From assembly GCA_004335635.1 (NCBI GenBank), contig QAXH01004816.1:8407-23947 (forward strand): DNA of 15,541 nt, written 5' to 3'. The notes below the pieces were generated by a model. It worked only from the letters and a program-made list of their open reading frames with translations. It had not been told where the DNA came from and ran no database searches. Position 1 is the stretch's first letter, and each line of letters opens with the position of its first letter. Both the position numbers and the translations under genes were made by a program. Positions 1 to 10,284 of the stretch are shown here, in pieces. This stretch comes from Chloromonas sp. AAM2 (lineage: Eukaryota; Chlorophyta; Chlorophyceae; Chlamydomonadales; Chlamydomonadaceae).

Positions 1-1777
1 ACGTACAAAGTGACAGGTCTTAACCTCACTGTCCTGTGAAAGAAGACATCTGCGTTCAATCACCTTGAAAGAAATTCACCAGGTTGATCAAATGCCAGTC
101 CCAGGAATTGTCCAAAACTGGCAAACTTCTTTTTTTTTCCTGGCGAACTACGTCTTTTCTAGCCAAGATGGACTTGAAATCTGTAGCCCAAGTATACATG
201 GACTGATGCCACGTGCATGTACTGCATAACTGGCTCTGTGCGTTGATCATGTCACCGGCATTGCTGCTTGATGGTTCGTCAATGCTGCGCATGCTTGGAC
301 ATGGAAAGACAGGAAATGCCTGAACACATGTCTGTCCAGTGTCCGATAATGGTCCATACGTGCAAAAGGGTACCGGTGTGCACGGTGCCTGTGCTGGTTT
401 CATTTTACACTGGGAGCAGGCATTGCTAGGCCTTAATGACCTACTTTTGGGGGTAAAAAATGATAGGGTCGCGGGCTGCCTGAACAAACGTGGGGTATCA
501 CAACGAATCAATGGGGTCCCTCAGCCATTGAGCAGCCGAATCCTCAGAAGCGTCCAGCCTGAAGCATGGTTGTGATTAATGAATGTGCACACCGGCTTCA
601 GCAGTCCAGTCCCACAATACTGAAGTGTGGTAATGCAGTGCACCACCCAATACTCCAGCAGAAACAATTAAATACATTGCGCTTCAAGCTGCAGGCATGC
701 AGAGGTGGCACAGGAAGCCACGGAAAAGGCCGCCTTTAGGCCTGCTGAATCAGAGCAAGCCACTCACAGAAGCCAATACCATTGAAGACGAGCACTTCTA
801 GCGTTCCAATGCGACACCTCCAGTTCTGATTGCTTGCATGGCACACTGCAGAGGGTACTTGACATGGTGTCCAAGTGCCCTCAGCATGGCATTGGCATGG
901 TGCGGTGGCACAGCATCAAGACAGACAAGAACGTTTCTTGGAACGCAGTGAACACATGCACGACCATCTGCGGGGTTTTCTTTAACTTGCTTTACAACTG
1001 TGCAAAGAAGAGTGTTAGTTTACGTACAACAGCAAGAAATGGCAAGCCAAACAAGCGCATTTGACCTGCACACAGATAGATGCGTCCTTACATTATGAGT
1101 CAAGATCGCATAAGCGTGCTGGCAATAAGGCCAGGCACGTCCGCTTAACAAGTGAGTTGGAGCAGTTAAGATCTGGGCTGCCCAATCGCTACCTGCAACT
1201 ACTTGATGTGTCAAGATGGACAAGTAAGAGTTGAATGTAACCTTGTCCCCTGTGCGCTCTGCCAAGTGGGCGCGCGAGACACATGACATGTATGTGACAT
1301 GCAGACTGGCTGCAACAATGGAGGGAATACTTGTGGGAGAACATGATGGGTCTCTACATCTTCGTGAATATAAGCTTGGCAAGTGATGGTCAAGAACCAC
1401 AGCCAGCAGCGAGCATGACTGGCCTGCCCCACAGCCACTGAATGGACTGCATCACATGCCACTGGGGAATGGGAACGCCTTGAACATGCCGCCGCTGGTG
1501 AGGAAACTGACGTTCTGTAGAACAGGACAGGTGCTCGCCTTTCCATGTGCAATATGATTGGTGGCCGAGTGCACAAGCACAGCTAATGTCTGTGTTGAAC
1601 TGGTCTGTGCCAATGTGCACATCAAAAGCTTGCATGTGCCTCGGCACAGAGGAGCCAACTCCTTGTAGACTGCAAGTGATGGAGTCGAGCCTACTTCACT
1701 CTGCGAATGTGGTATGATTGAGGACAGCCAATAAAAAACGGCTGGTGCTTGCATTAACGTTAACGCCTCCGCCAACG
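1..1777. other. Spacer / gene A 3' UTR; no supported gene
   Basis: No exon chain with consistent splice phases and no recognisable protein motif was found on either strand. Open frames here, such as the minus-strand one at 56-511, have no family signature and low-complexity Ser/Cys/Pro composition. The part next to 1777 is probably the 3' untranslated region of the minus-strand carrier gene. The far left may belong to a neighbouring gene outside the window. An oligo-T run lies near 129-138. Confidence 0.5.
1088..1092 (-). terminator. Candidate poly(A) signal (TGTAA) of gene A
   Basis: On the minus strand this reads TGTAA, the usual poly(A) signal of green algae. It lies about 690 nt past the carrier stop codon, a normal 3' UTR length for chlorophyte genes. 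A second copy is at 992-996. The motif is short, so chance occurrence is possible. Confidence 0.35.
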
Positions 1778-4762
1778 TTAGACACGAGGGTCCAGGCCCA
1801 GCGCCCTCTTGCTTTCCTCGAACACAAACCACCCAATCCCTGCTGCTGGTGCCAGCTTGAAGATATTGGGCAATAGCCCCTTGTAGAGCCCTGCATGAAG
1901 CGCAACCACCACGTGCACACACTCAGCATACCCGAGCATTTGCATGCATGGTGTCAGTATACGGTCTGAGATTACACGCAGCATGAACAGTATGGCAAAC
2001 ACCAGGGGTCCAGTACTCCGCGATGCCCGCACCAAACGCTGCGAGACTCAATAGTAGTTCAACTTCATGCATGGACATCAGCGCATGGGGGTTGGATCAG
2101 CATGGGAGCCCGCTGGTGAATGCGACTGAGGGGGGGCCGGGGTCACTGCACTAACTTGAATGCACCCACAGCCTCCCTGACCCGAAGAGCATGCTGACAA
2201 CGCACCAAGCGGCTGATGCAAGGCCATGGGGCGCCAGCATGGCAACACGCAGCAGGGTGACTGATGCCTGGACTGGGCGCACGCATTCGCATGGCCCATT
2301 TACCCCGTGAAATGCTTGAAAGGCAAGGGACTGCTCGTTCTAAGCATGCCCAGCTTCAAGCTTGCAGTCCGGCCTGGCTGGACTCAACATTATTTGTCAC
2401 ACAACGCAGACTGGACTGTGCTGTGGCTGCTTCGTGGTATCATTCCTCACAACATCCCTTTGAATCACGCACCTCTCAAGCCCTCCCTCTCTATTGTCTT
2501 CTTGAGCACGTCTGACATGCCATTGTACTTGCAGCATGCGCCCTCCAGCCCTTGCGCCTGTAGCCGTGTGCGGATCAGCGCCAGAGGGTACGACACAACC
2601 TGCACAGCGTGAACACAAAGCTATTGGTCATCTTCTATGGCTGCCGAACTGCTGTTTTGGACAGACATGCTATTCCCCCAGTGGACAGCACCAGCACCTT
2701 GAGATAATGGCCCCGCAACACACCGCCAAGGTTGGCATTCCAAACTAGGAACAAACCTGACAAGCTTTAAACACGCCACTGACCCTGGGCTGACCAAACA
2801 CACCATTCGAAGCCACCCCTTTGCCGTCCCCGCACCAGGCCGCCCCTTTGCCGTCCCCCGACCAGGCCGCCCCTTTGCCGTCCCCCGACCAGGCCGCCCC
2901 TTTGCCGTCCCCGCAACAGGCCGCCCCTTTGCCGTCCCTGCACCAGGCCGCCCCTTTGCCGTCCCCACACCAGGCCGCCCCTTGGCCGTCCCCACACCAG
3001 GTCGCCCCTTCACGGTCCCCACTCCAGGCTGGCCCTTTGCCGTCCCCACACCAGGCCGCCCCTTTGCCGTCCCCGTACCTGTGCGATTGAGCTGGAAAGC
3101 ATGCCCGCTGCAAGCAGCGACAACTTCGGCGGCGGCGTCCCCTGACGCTCGGCATCATCAAGCAGCTCCTGTTTGAACATTTCAAACAGCGCAATGTCCA
3201 CACCTGCAGTTGAGAGGCGTGGCAGAGCAACAATAAGGGGCTTTGCGCACGTCCATCCATGACGTACATGTGCACCCAGGGATGCATGCCCACCCGTGGT
3301 CTGCACGAAAGCTCACCTGCATAAGGCAGGATGCCTATCATGGACGGTGTGAGCCCTCGGTAGAATGCCTTGATGCCCTCTTCTCGCTGCATGAGCGTGG
3401 CTGCATGAAATATGCCCTGATATGTCCCATGCCGGGACACAGCCAGGCGTGTCCGGATGGTGTCCAAAGGGTATGTCAAGAACTGCGGTTGGGAATGCAT
3501 GCAATTGAACAACGTCTGACGATAGGCATGTTGAATGCCTCATATACGCACGCACATGCAGGAATGCACGACCAGTACAAAGTCTTTGATGTGCGCATGC
3601 ATGCCTTTGATAAGCTGCAATGCCATAGCAATGTTGTGAACACAACATCTTGCAAGGACAGTCCTGCTGGAAACGGCATTTCATGACAACTGCCTGCAGC
3701 ATGGCTTAACAACGGCGTGCCAGCCTGCAAGCTTCTGAGTCTGACATGACTTGACATGTAGAATGCTGACCTGTGCCACAGCTCCCGCCACGCCTCCGGC
3801 AACCATCCTTTCCGCTGGGCTGACCCGTTCATGATTCTTGGAGATCCAGTGCTTGAATGTGTCATTAAGTGTGAGTTTCATGGCCATCTCAGGTGCAATC
3901 TTGATCACATTGGCTCCATTGCCCTTGAAATACGTCCTCCAAGACCCTGCAAGTTAGCCATGGTATAATATAAAGCTCTAGATTGGTGTACATGCTTAAG
4001 AAAACCATGAACGGTGTACCACCAGGAAGGGCCTCACTGAGACTCGACTTCAATACAGTCTTTCCTAGCTGCCACGCCCATGCTTTGAAGTCCTGTGTAG
4101 ATGTGCTCAGCCAGCCATGCCGGTCAGAGTAGAGCTTCATGCATGGTCATCATGACAAAACCATGAGCTGTCTCAGTAGCTGAGTGGAACATGAGCTCGA
4201 ACAGCGGGCCAACATTGGCACTGTTTCACTTCAACCGACCTTCTGATGCCATGCGCTGAATGCCTTCTTTAAGTGTCATGCCGCGTTTGCAGTCGTCTTG
4301 CACTTGCAAGATCATTTTGAGACGGTCGACGGGGGCTGTCATTGTCCTGCTAATTGCGCCCGAAAGTCCTGCAGAACAAGAACGTCAACCAAATTTATGG
4401 GTTAGATGAGGTGCTTGGCATAGCTTATAGAGCAATTCCTTGTGATGAGAATTTATCGTCTCACCTCCTGAAAACAGCAGCTTAGATGTCTTGTATGGGT
4501 CAGCAGCGTGCTGTTGCTGCTGATGCTGTTGCAGTAGTGCATGCTGACGCTGTGATAATGTCTGAAGATGCTCGCTGCCCGATGTCGACGCCCCGCCGCT
4601 GCTCCTACTAGAGCGCTCCGCGTCTGCCGCTGTTCTCGTTTCTGGCTGAAGAGCTGCGTAAGTCTGACATGATGTGGTGCTGGGTATGGCTGCAGCTGCT
4701 GCTGGACTGAGAACAGAGCGACTCGCGGTTAAGCCGCTGGGCGCAGCTCCCAGTCTTGACAT
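1778..4762 (-). CDS. Mitochondrial carrier family protein, ATP-Mg/Pi (APC/SCaMC)-like, 7 exons
   Basis: Exons read on the minus strand are 4762-4465, 4368-4240, 3946-3771, 3482-3317, 3203-3079, 2599-2473 and 1890-1778. All introns are GT-AG and the phases agree, giving 1134 nt and 377 aa. The start is the first ATG after an in-frame TAA. Residues 1-92 are a Ser/Ala/Arg-rich then Gln/His-rich leader (QQHQQQQH near 78-85) with no EF hands. Residues 93-377 form three carrier repeats. Their signatures are APVDRLK (111-117), YPLDTIR (205-211) and YPLALIR (302-308). Ala in place of the acidic residue in the third signature is typical of ATP-Mg/Pi carriers, as are GNGANVIKIAP (151-161) and the Gly251-Ile252 pair on helix 4. 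Members swap adenine nucleotides and phosphate, or related solutes, across the inner mitochondrial membrane, and some sit in plastids. The family call is firm; the substrate and the lack of calcium control are inferred. It is divergent from the fibrillin gene. Confidence 0.93.
2823..3077. repeat. 27-bp minisatellite, about 9.5 units, in carrier intron 5
   Basis: Units start at 2823, 2850, 2877, 2904, 2931, 2958, 2985, 3012, 3039 and, as a partial unit, at 3066. The plus-strand unit is built from the blocks GCCGTCCCC, (G/C)(C/A)(A)CCAGG and CCGCCCCTTT, with few substitutions. Because 27 is a multiple of three, the array gives long spurious open frames in several phases. On the gene strand it is G-rich (GGGG and GGC runs). 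It begins at the 5' splice site of intron 5, so the first intron bases GTACGGGGACGGC are part of the last repeat unit. Confidence 0.95.
4465..4762 (-). CDS. Exon 1 of carrier: low-complexity leader
   Basis: The exon encodes a 90-residue leader before the first transmembrane helix. The first 40 residues lack acidic side chains and are rich in Ala, Ser, Thr and Arg, as in organelle presequences. A Gln/His tract follows. APC/SCaMC proteins usually carry calcium-binding EF hands here; none is visible, so direct calcium control is unlikely. The donor reads GGAG|GTGAGA. Confidence 0.85.
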
Positions 4763-4921
4763 TGAAGCGAATGCGGCAGGCGTGGTATAATAGCTACATT
4801 GGCTGCCTTGTAGAGACGACGGTATCTGGCCGTGAGGATCCAGTGTGCCGGAAGAATGTAGAAAGCTCGGCGCTTACGATTGAACGCTTGCGGGTGGTGA
4901 AAACAGCTTCAGCTCAACGTG

Positions 4922-4929
4922 TATAAAAT
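4922..4929 (+). promoter_or_regulatory. TATA-like box
   Basis: The sequence TATAAAAT is preceded by CAACGTG and reads in the direction of the fibrillin gene. It is about 540 bp upstream of the fibrillin start codon, so using it would need a long or spliced 5' UTR. No equally good TATA box is visible closer. Confidence 0.35.
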
Positions 4930-5200
4930 CGATGGTAGAGTTTCAAGTGGCAACAGGCATGCGCAGCAGGAGCAAAACACGTTTGCCGGCACCGCGCCGT
5001 TTTTGTTTAGTTACAGATTCTGACCACGTTCTTAATTTTCAGATGCCAGCTCTTCAATTCTCGCAACACCAGCTCACAAACAAGTCTGCGTGCGAGAAGA
5101 CAGTTCAGGTGCGCTGCCTAGCCCGAACTGACCTCGAGCTCATGCCCAAATGGAATGGATGATGGACAGGACAGTTTACCGGAACACTGCCTGATATGGT

Positions 5201-5279
5201 GCTGGCCTCTGGATGCGTGTAGGCCTCATGCAGTGGTGGTTGGTGGTACTGGCCTCTTGACGAATGTGGGCCTCATGCC
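5201..5279. repeat. Diverged tandem duplication, about 47-bp period
   Basis: The stretch 5201-5232 and the stretch 5248-5279 share TGGCCTCT, then a variable centre, then GTGGGCCTCATGC or GTAGGCCTCATGC. It is noncoding, upstream of the fibrillin start. Confidence 0.6.
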
Positions 5280-5462
5280 AGAGCACTGCCACACAGCATG
5301 GAGACGTTCGTTCAGGCAGAAATTCATACAAAGTAGACGATATGTGTTGTTTGAACAGGTTGTGTGTTGGCACGGCAACTCACTGTCACAACATCTGGTG
5401 GCTGTGATGCATGGAGGTGGCACAGTGCGCATGCTTGCAGGGCCCTTTGAGCGGCCGTCCAA

Positions 5463-5610
5463 ATGCAGGCGCACGCAGGCATGCCACGGACTCTGGCCAG
5501 CAAAGGCTATGCCCCAGTTCTGCACACCATCGGCCCAGTGCAACTCCCCACCCCCCGTATTGCACGGCCGCCATGCAGCCGGCAATGCAAGGCAGCTGCA
5601 GCAACAGCAG
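5463..5610 (+). CDS. Exon 1 of fibrillin: predicted transit peptide
   Basis: Chosen because its donor ACAGCAG|GTGTGG leaves one base, which is what exon 2 needs, and because it encodes a basic, hydroxylated, Ala-rich leader expected of a plastid protein. A second Met at 5481 could be the start instead. The rival is unspliced translation from an ATG at 5748, or the next in-frame one near 5814, reading straight into exon 2. The strong pyrimidine tract before 5968 argues against it. Confidence 0.5.
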
Positions 5611-8434
5611 GTGTGGCCAGTGGCCACCATCACGCTAAACGTTTTTTGATACGTGGGGCAGCCACGGCAGAAACCACAGCATACGCACACAGCAGCACCT
5701 GGTGGCTATGCTGAACCCACAGGAATGACAGCACCACGTATTTAAACTTGAAATCCATTATCCACTGCTGCCATGCAACCTGTAACGTTCACTGCTCGGC
5801 CACCTGGCGTCCAATGGCAGTTGCTTCTCTCCTACACCCAAAAGACACTCGTGTCCTGCACACTGGCAGAGCATTGGCACCCAGGCAATCCAAAATGGCC
5901 TGTCATTCCGGCTTGTCAACCCTCCCTTCCTTGTGGCTATCTACCCAAATCCCCTCTTGCTGTGCAGGTGCAGTTGATGCCAAGGCAGCTCTGTTGGATG
6001 CGGTTTTCGTGACACGCCGGGGCAGCCAGGCGTCCAGGGAGCAGCGGGGGCTCATTGAGGAATTGCAGGTGAGCACTCATGAAGGGGGAGTGCTGCAACG
6101 TGCTCTTGGGGCTGGCAGTGAGGCAGACAGTTGTGGGCCTGAGGCATCAGCACGTGGGCTTCACTCCATGCACGGCCTCAGTGATCTGCACTTTCCATGC
6201 AGCCCATGGGGTCAGGTACGCAGTCAACTGTTGGCCATGCATGACCTGAATGCCATGCAAGCATGCGATGCTTGGTGCAAAATCTAGGGCTCCACGGATG
6301 CAGCTGAGTCAAGTTATCACGGGAGGGGGTTGCCTGCGGCCACCTAACATACCAGCGTGCTAGACATACTCAGCTTGAAGCTAGGCTGTGCTCAACCACA
6401 TGCTGCTGTGCGTGCGGCAGAGACGGTGCAACCAGCACATGGTGGCAAGTGCTTCAGTTGACCGCACAATCCCAGGAAGCTTCGCACAGGAAGCTTCGCA
6501 GAGCACAGAAGAAAGTTCCCTGGCGTACATCATGCAAGTAGACGCGTTGGCCGAGTCCAGTGCCTGTGCACTGCTCTGCGCCTTGTCCTTCAGGTATCCC
6601 TCGAGTCGCATCAGGGCGCCAGTGAGGTGGACTACTCGCTGCTGGGGGGACTGTGGGAGCTGCAGTACACAACGGCAGCGGACGTGGTGCGCAGCACTTT
6701 TCATCCGGGCGGTGCAGGGCTGTCCTGCAGCAGTGACAAGACAGTGTCCTTCTCGCACCTTGGGCTCGTCAGCGTTCATGCTTTTACTGCATTTGCAGTG
6801 CTGCCACTAGACAGTTACAGTGCCTCAATGCTGACGTCGCAACGCGCAGTAAGCCAGCCACTATCCGGCTGGTGACCACTCATTACCGTCTCCTGCTTGT
6901 GCTGTTGCTCCTGTGTGCAGTTGCCGCTGCTCAAGGCCGAGGACCAGCTGCGCCTGCCCTTTGGGCCCAGCCCAGTGCAGGTCAGTGCAGGCCGTTGCCA
7001 CTCTGGCGCCCTGTACAATCTTGCTGTGTGTTCTCAACGTTTTGTTCTGCAGCTGGATTGCTAATCATGTGTCCTCCAACAGAACGACCAGTTCAACAAG
7101 GCTTGAAGTTCAGTTCTTTATAAACAGGTTGTGTATGTATTGCTGTGCATTGACTGCCCTGTCGCTGGAGGTGCATCTGTTGGCCTGCGGTGCATCCCAC
7201 AGGTTGGCGGAATCTACCAGCGCTTCTCTCCTTGCATAGACGGCGCAGGCAAGGTCGACAACATCATAGAGTTCAGTGTGCCCTACTTCCTGGAGGAAAG
7301 GAAGGGGGTCACGCTCACTGTAAACGCAAGGTGGGCAGGGCGGGGGCGGGGCAGCCAGCAGGGCAGGACAAGGCCAGTCCAGCTGGGCTGGGCAGTTTTA
7401 CTCCCATAAGGCAGCGGGGCAGCCAGCAGAGCGAGACAAGGCCGATCAAGCTGAACTGCTCAGCTTTAACCCCTGACTTACAAGTTGGCAACAAGCACAT
7501 GCGCGTTACATCTTGCGATGGGCAAATTGTACCACTTCTTCCTGCAATTCTCCTGTGGACCCTGCTTGCGGCTGGAGGAGACTCCGTGTTGGTGACACGG
7601 GTGTTGTGAGCGTGTTATCTGGCATTCATCGCGCCTACCCTACCCAAGGGGGTCAAAGTAGTGTCCTGGTGCTGCAATTCTCCTGATGTCTGGGCCTCTC
7701 TGCCTTTCCTCCCCCGTTATACTGATACTTATCATAACAACAAGTTGCCATGCCTGTTACATCTACCTCAACAGTTGTATCACCCCTCCCTGCTCGTCTG
7801 CTTGTCAACTATCCCCTGCATGTCCATCTCCCTCTGCTGCCCCGATTCCAGGTATGATGTGCGCAGTGGCCGGCGCATCCGGCTGGTGTTTGAGGCTGCC
7901 AATGTGGGCGAGGTGCGCATCAGCGAGGGGCTCGAGGCGTTCCTTGCGCCCGCCCTGCTGCCGCGCAACCCCCTGCAGCATGCACTGCTGCTGGCCATCA
8001 GACAGGTGCGGCCCAACAGGGTGGGCTGGCTGGCCATCGAGCCAGCTCCAAGTTAGGCCACAAGCAGGACGTGTGTTGAGATAACATGCAAACATCGTAT
8101 GATTAAGCATCCAAGTTACTGTGGCCGCTTCAGACCAGGTCGTCTCGGAATTGCTGTTGTTACATATACTCGTGGGGAACCGGCCTGCCATGGCTGCTGA
8201 ACTTCATTGCTCCACGCCTGTGCACCGCTTTACCTTGTGCAGTTCAACCTGCGTGTCCCGCTGAGCACTCCTTCCCAAATTCTGGGCGCCATGGACGGGC
8301 AGTCAGGCAGCAGCAGTGGTGGGGGCGCGGGCGGCGGTTCGTTCCAGATCACATACCTGGATGAGGACCTGCTGGTGGGGAGGGCGTCGGAGCTAGCGGG
8401 AATATTCATGCTCACGCGCGTGCAAGAGGCGTGA
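5463..8434 (+). CDS. PAP/fibrillin plastid-lipid-associated protein, 7 exons
   Basis: Exons are 5463-5610, 5968-6068, 6594-6686, 6921-6980, 7203-7330, 7852-8005 and 8243-8434. Phases agree throughout, giving 876 nt and 291 aa. The start is the first ATG after an in-frame TGA at 5448. Residues 1-49 are basic and rich in Ala, Pro, Thr and His without acidic residues, ending in an Ala run, as expected of a chloroplast transit peptide. The mature part has fibrillin landmarks: LLGGLWELQYTTAADV (99-114), LPFGPSPVQVGGIYQRF (126-142), a VRSGRRIRLVFE strand, and the closing ITYLDEDLLVGR motif (264-275) with a hydrophobic end GIFMLTR. Fibrillins are lipocalin-fold proteins of plastoglobules, thylakoids or stroma that bind hydrophobic molecules and act in lipid or quinone storage and stress. 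A Gly/Ser insert (247-261) is unusual. The subgroup is not assigned. Exons 2-7 are secure; exon 1 rests on phase and composition. Confidence 0.9.
6474..6501. repeat. 14-bp perfect-core tandem duplication in fibrillin intron 2
   Basis: The word AGGAAGCTTCGCA(C/G) occurs twice head to tail at 6474-6487 and 6488-6501. It is intronic. Confidence 0.8.
7348..7472. repeat. 68-bp tandem duplication in fibrillin intron 5
   Basis: Two copies begin at 7348 and 7416 with GGGGCAGCCAGCAG, then GACAAGGCC, and end with related TTTTACTCCC and TTTAACCCC. They lie just downstream of the donor at 7331. Divergence is moderate, so the duplication is not very recent. Confidence 0.7.
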
Positions 8435-9405
8435 CGACCTAAAACGTACAAGAGGCTAGCAAGAGTACAACAGTCGTGAAGGGATCCGGAAGGGATACAT
8501 GCCGTGGAAGGCAAAACTTGTTCGCATATGGATATGCAGAATGCACGTGCTCCAGACGTTCTTGGGGTTTTGAGTGAAGCATGCAAGACTGCTTGCCTGG
8601 GTGGCTGGGGTGAGCTTTGCGCGCTAGTCAAGTGTTGGCTGCATGGCTACCAAGTTTTGCAGGTGTGGTTTCTTGATGTGGCTGGGACAGCGATTTGCAA
8701 TGTGCCCGTACCTTGGAGCACATGCCAAAGAAACGACGCAACAGGCTGCACAGGCCTTTGTTTTTGCAGCTTGGAACTCAATATGAGAGGTCGAGTGCAC
8801 AATATGCAGGCAAGCATGCAGTGAGTGCATGGCAAGCACCTGGGTGTTGGGAAGCCGGCTGATACAGCTGGCAGGCGAGTGAGAAGCTGACAAGTGTGCA
8901 GTTCACATATCGGGAAGAGGGGCGCAAGACGCCGACCCAGTGATTGGTGGGCGAGGGATGGGGGGTTGTGAAGAACCTGCATGGCTGCGTGCATGCATGA
9001 GAGCTGTGACGTCTGTGAGTGGGCAGGGTGGCAGAAGCGGTGGAGCCTGAAGCCTGATGGCCAGTTTTGAGGAAGTGCTGGCCAGTGGCCACACGGGCAG
9101 TTTGAGATGTTGGGCAGGCCAGGGGGCGGCATTCCAAGTATGCCATCAGTATCGCCACATGTCACTGAGCGTCTTGTGAGCAGGTATGAGTGTGAGTGTG
9201 AACCGTGCATGTGTGTTTGTGGTGTGTGGGAACTCTCATATTCCTTATATAGTTCGTTATCCACCGTGTTGTGACTTTTGTGTTCAAGTCGATGTTGCAG
9301 AAAGGGCGTTTTCTCTCTCGCTCGAAAGGGCGTTTTGCCAGTGATGTCATTGAAAATCCGTGATCCAGAGAATTTGTGACTGAGCTGACCTGTCTTGAGT
9401 GGCCT

Positions 9406-9410
9406 TGTAA
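9406..9410 (+). terminator. Candidate poly(A) signal (TGTAA) of fibrillin gene
   Basis: This is the first plus-strand TGTAA after the fibrillin stop, about 970 nt downstream, which is long even for a green alga. Others are at 9721-9725 and 9986-9990. The site is weakly supported. Confidence 0.25.
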
Positions 9411-9761
9411 TGATGGCGACCGCCTTAAGTTATGCTCTCTGGAACAGTTCAAAGGCCACTTTGATGCCGCTGAGGGTAGCTGCCAGAACCTAAGATGCAG
9501 GCAAGCCTAAGATTGCGTGAAAGAGGCCTTAAATCATCTGCATGAAGACTAGGTGGGCGCGCTTGCATCAAGTCCCAACGAGCTGGTGAAGGCAGTCAGT
9601 CAGAATAGCACCCGGAGGGACGACCACCACCATTACTATCGCGGTGTGTCATAATCCCCTTCACTAGTAGGTTGGATGGGTTGGAGTCCCTCCCCTCTTG
9701 TGACTACTGGTTGGGCTCAATGTAACGGTTTTAGACCGTGCAAGGCAACCTGACGTTTGCA

Positions 9762-9766
9762 TTACA
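9762..9766 (-). terminator. Candidate poly(A) signal (TGTAA) of gene C
   Basis: On the minus strand this reads TGTAA. It is about 520-610 nt past either possible stop codon of gene C, a normal spacing for green algae. Confidence 0.3.
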
Positions 9767-10284
9767 CACACAGAGGTGAACCCTCTCGTCCAACAAGCAG
9801 AAGACAATTGTCTGAACGAGATAGCAGCTGTTCACACCGTGCCTATCATGCCTGCAAGCCCCGTCGCAAAGGTCTGATCGCTGCCAGCCTATGTCCATAC
9901 TCAATCAATACAAAGGTTTTGGACCAGAACAGTCAATGGTGAGGAATGCATCAGATTAGAAAACAAAACATCTTGAAGGTCTCCTTGTAACAAGTATTTT
10001 AGGGTGAGCGTAACACTTGCATGTGACCTATCAAACTTTGAGTACTTGTTGCTTGCTTCCTTGCCTGGTTCTTCCGCTTTGCCCGGCGGCCTGCACTATA
10101 AGATTGGTCCACTTGCGTGGACGTGCTTCCTGGTGCGCACTCCGTCCTTGTGACAGCCACGATAAATTAGAAAGTGATGAATAGAAATTTGAAAATATGA
10201 AAGCAAGATGCCAGGTGGCCTAGCATTCATGCAAGTGCAAGATTGCCAGAAGCATTAGATTCCTGGTCCAGCAGAGCTCATGGT

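Larger units (their letters stand above)
4763..5462. promoter_or_regulatory. Spacer between divergent carrier and fibrillin genes
   Basis: About 700 bp separate the start codons of two divergent genes, so both promoters and 5' UTRs should lie here. The clearest element is a plus-strand TATA-like box at about 4922-4929. The part nearest the fibrillin gene holds a diverged tandem duplication at 5201-5279. A possible orphan exon is at 5043-5108, with TTTTCAG before it and CAG|GTGCGC after it. I could not link it in phase to the fibrillin reading frame, so it may be a 5' UTR exon. Confidence 0.5.
8435..10284. other. Convergent 3' spacer; no supported gene
   Basis: This 1.85-kb stretch lies between the stop codons of fibrillin (plus) and gene C (minus) and should hold both 3' UTRs. 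No exon chain or protein motif was found. The 205-codon minus-strand frame at 8647-9264 is rich in Cys, His, Pro and Ser and has no family signature. A 13-bp direct repeat GAAAGGGCGTTTT sits at 9300-9312 and 9324-9336. A GGTTGGATGGGTTGG G-rich word lies near 9670. Confidence 0.5.

Noticed and set aside
56..511. 151-codon minus-strand open frame
   Set aside because: There is no recognisable domain or supporting splice chain. It could be part of an unseen neighbour, but nothing supports that.
2823..3077. CRISPR-like array
   Set aside because: The 27-bp units are head to tail with no unique spacers, and the context is a eukaryotic intron.
2621..3512. Long minus-strand open frames of 142 and 255 codons with GTAKGRPG-type or CGDGKGAAW-type repeats
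   Set aside because: They are translations of the 27-bp intronic minisatellite, open in several frames because 27 is divisible by three. The second merges real exon 4 with intron sequence.
5748..6068. Continuous reading from ATG 5748 as the true fibrillin N-terminus
   Set aside because: It is in frame with exon 2 and cannot be excluded. A strong pyrimidine tract and CAG before 5968, and the phase-matched transit-peptide exon at 5463-5610, fit better.
8647..9264. 205-codon minus-strand open frame
   Set aside because: It has no family motif, a biased His/Pro/Ser/Cys composition, and lies in the 3' spacer after fibrillin.
9660..9700. tRNA T-arm-like word GGTTGGAGTCCC
   Set aside because: The stem does not pair beyond three bases, and no matching acceptor, D or anticodon arms precede it.
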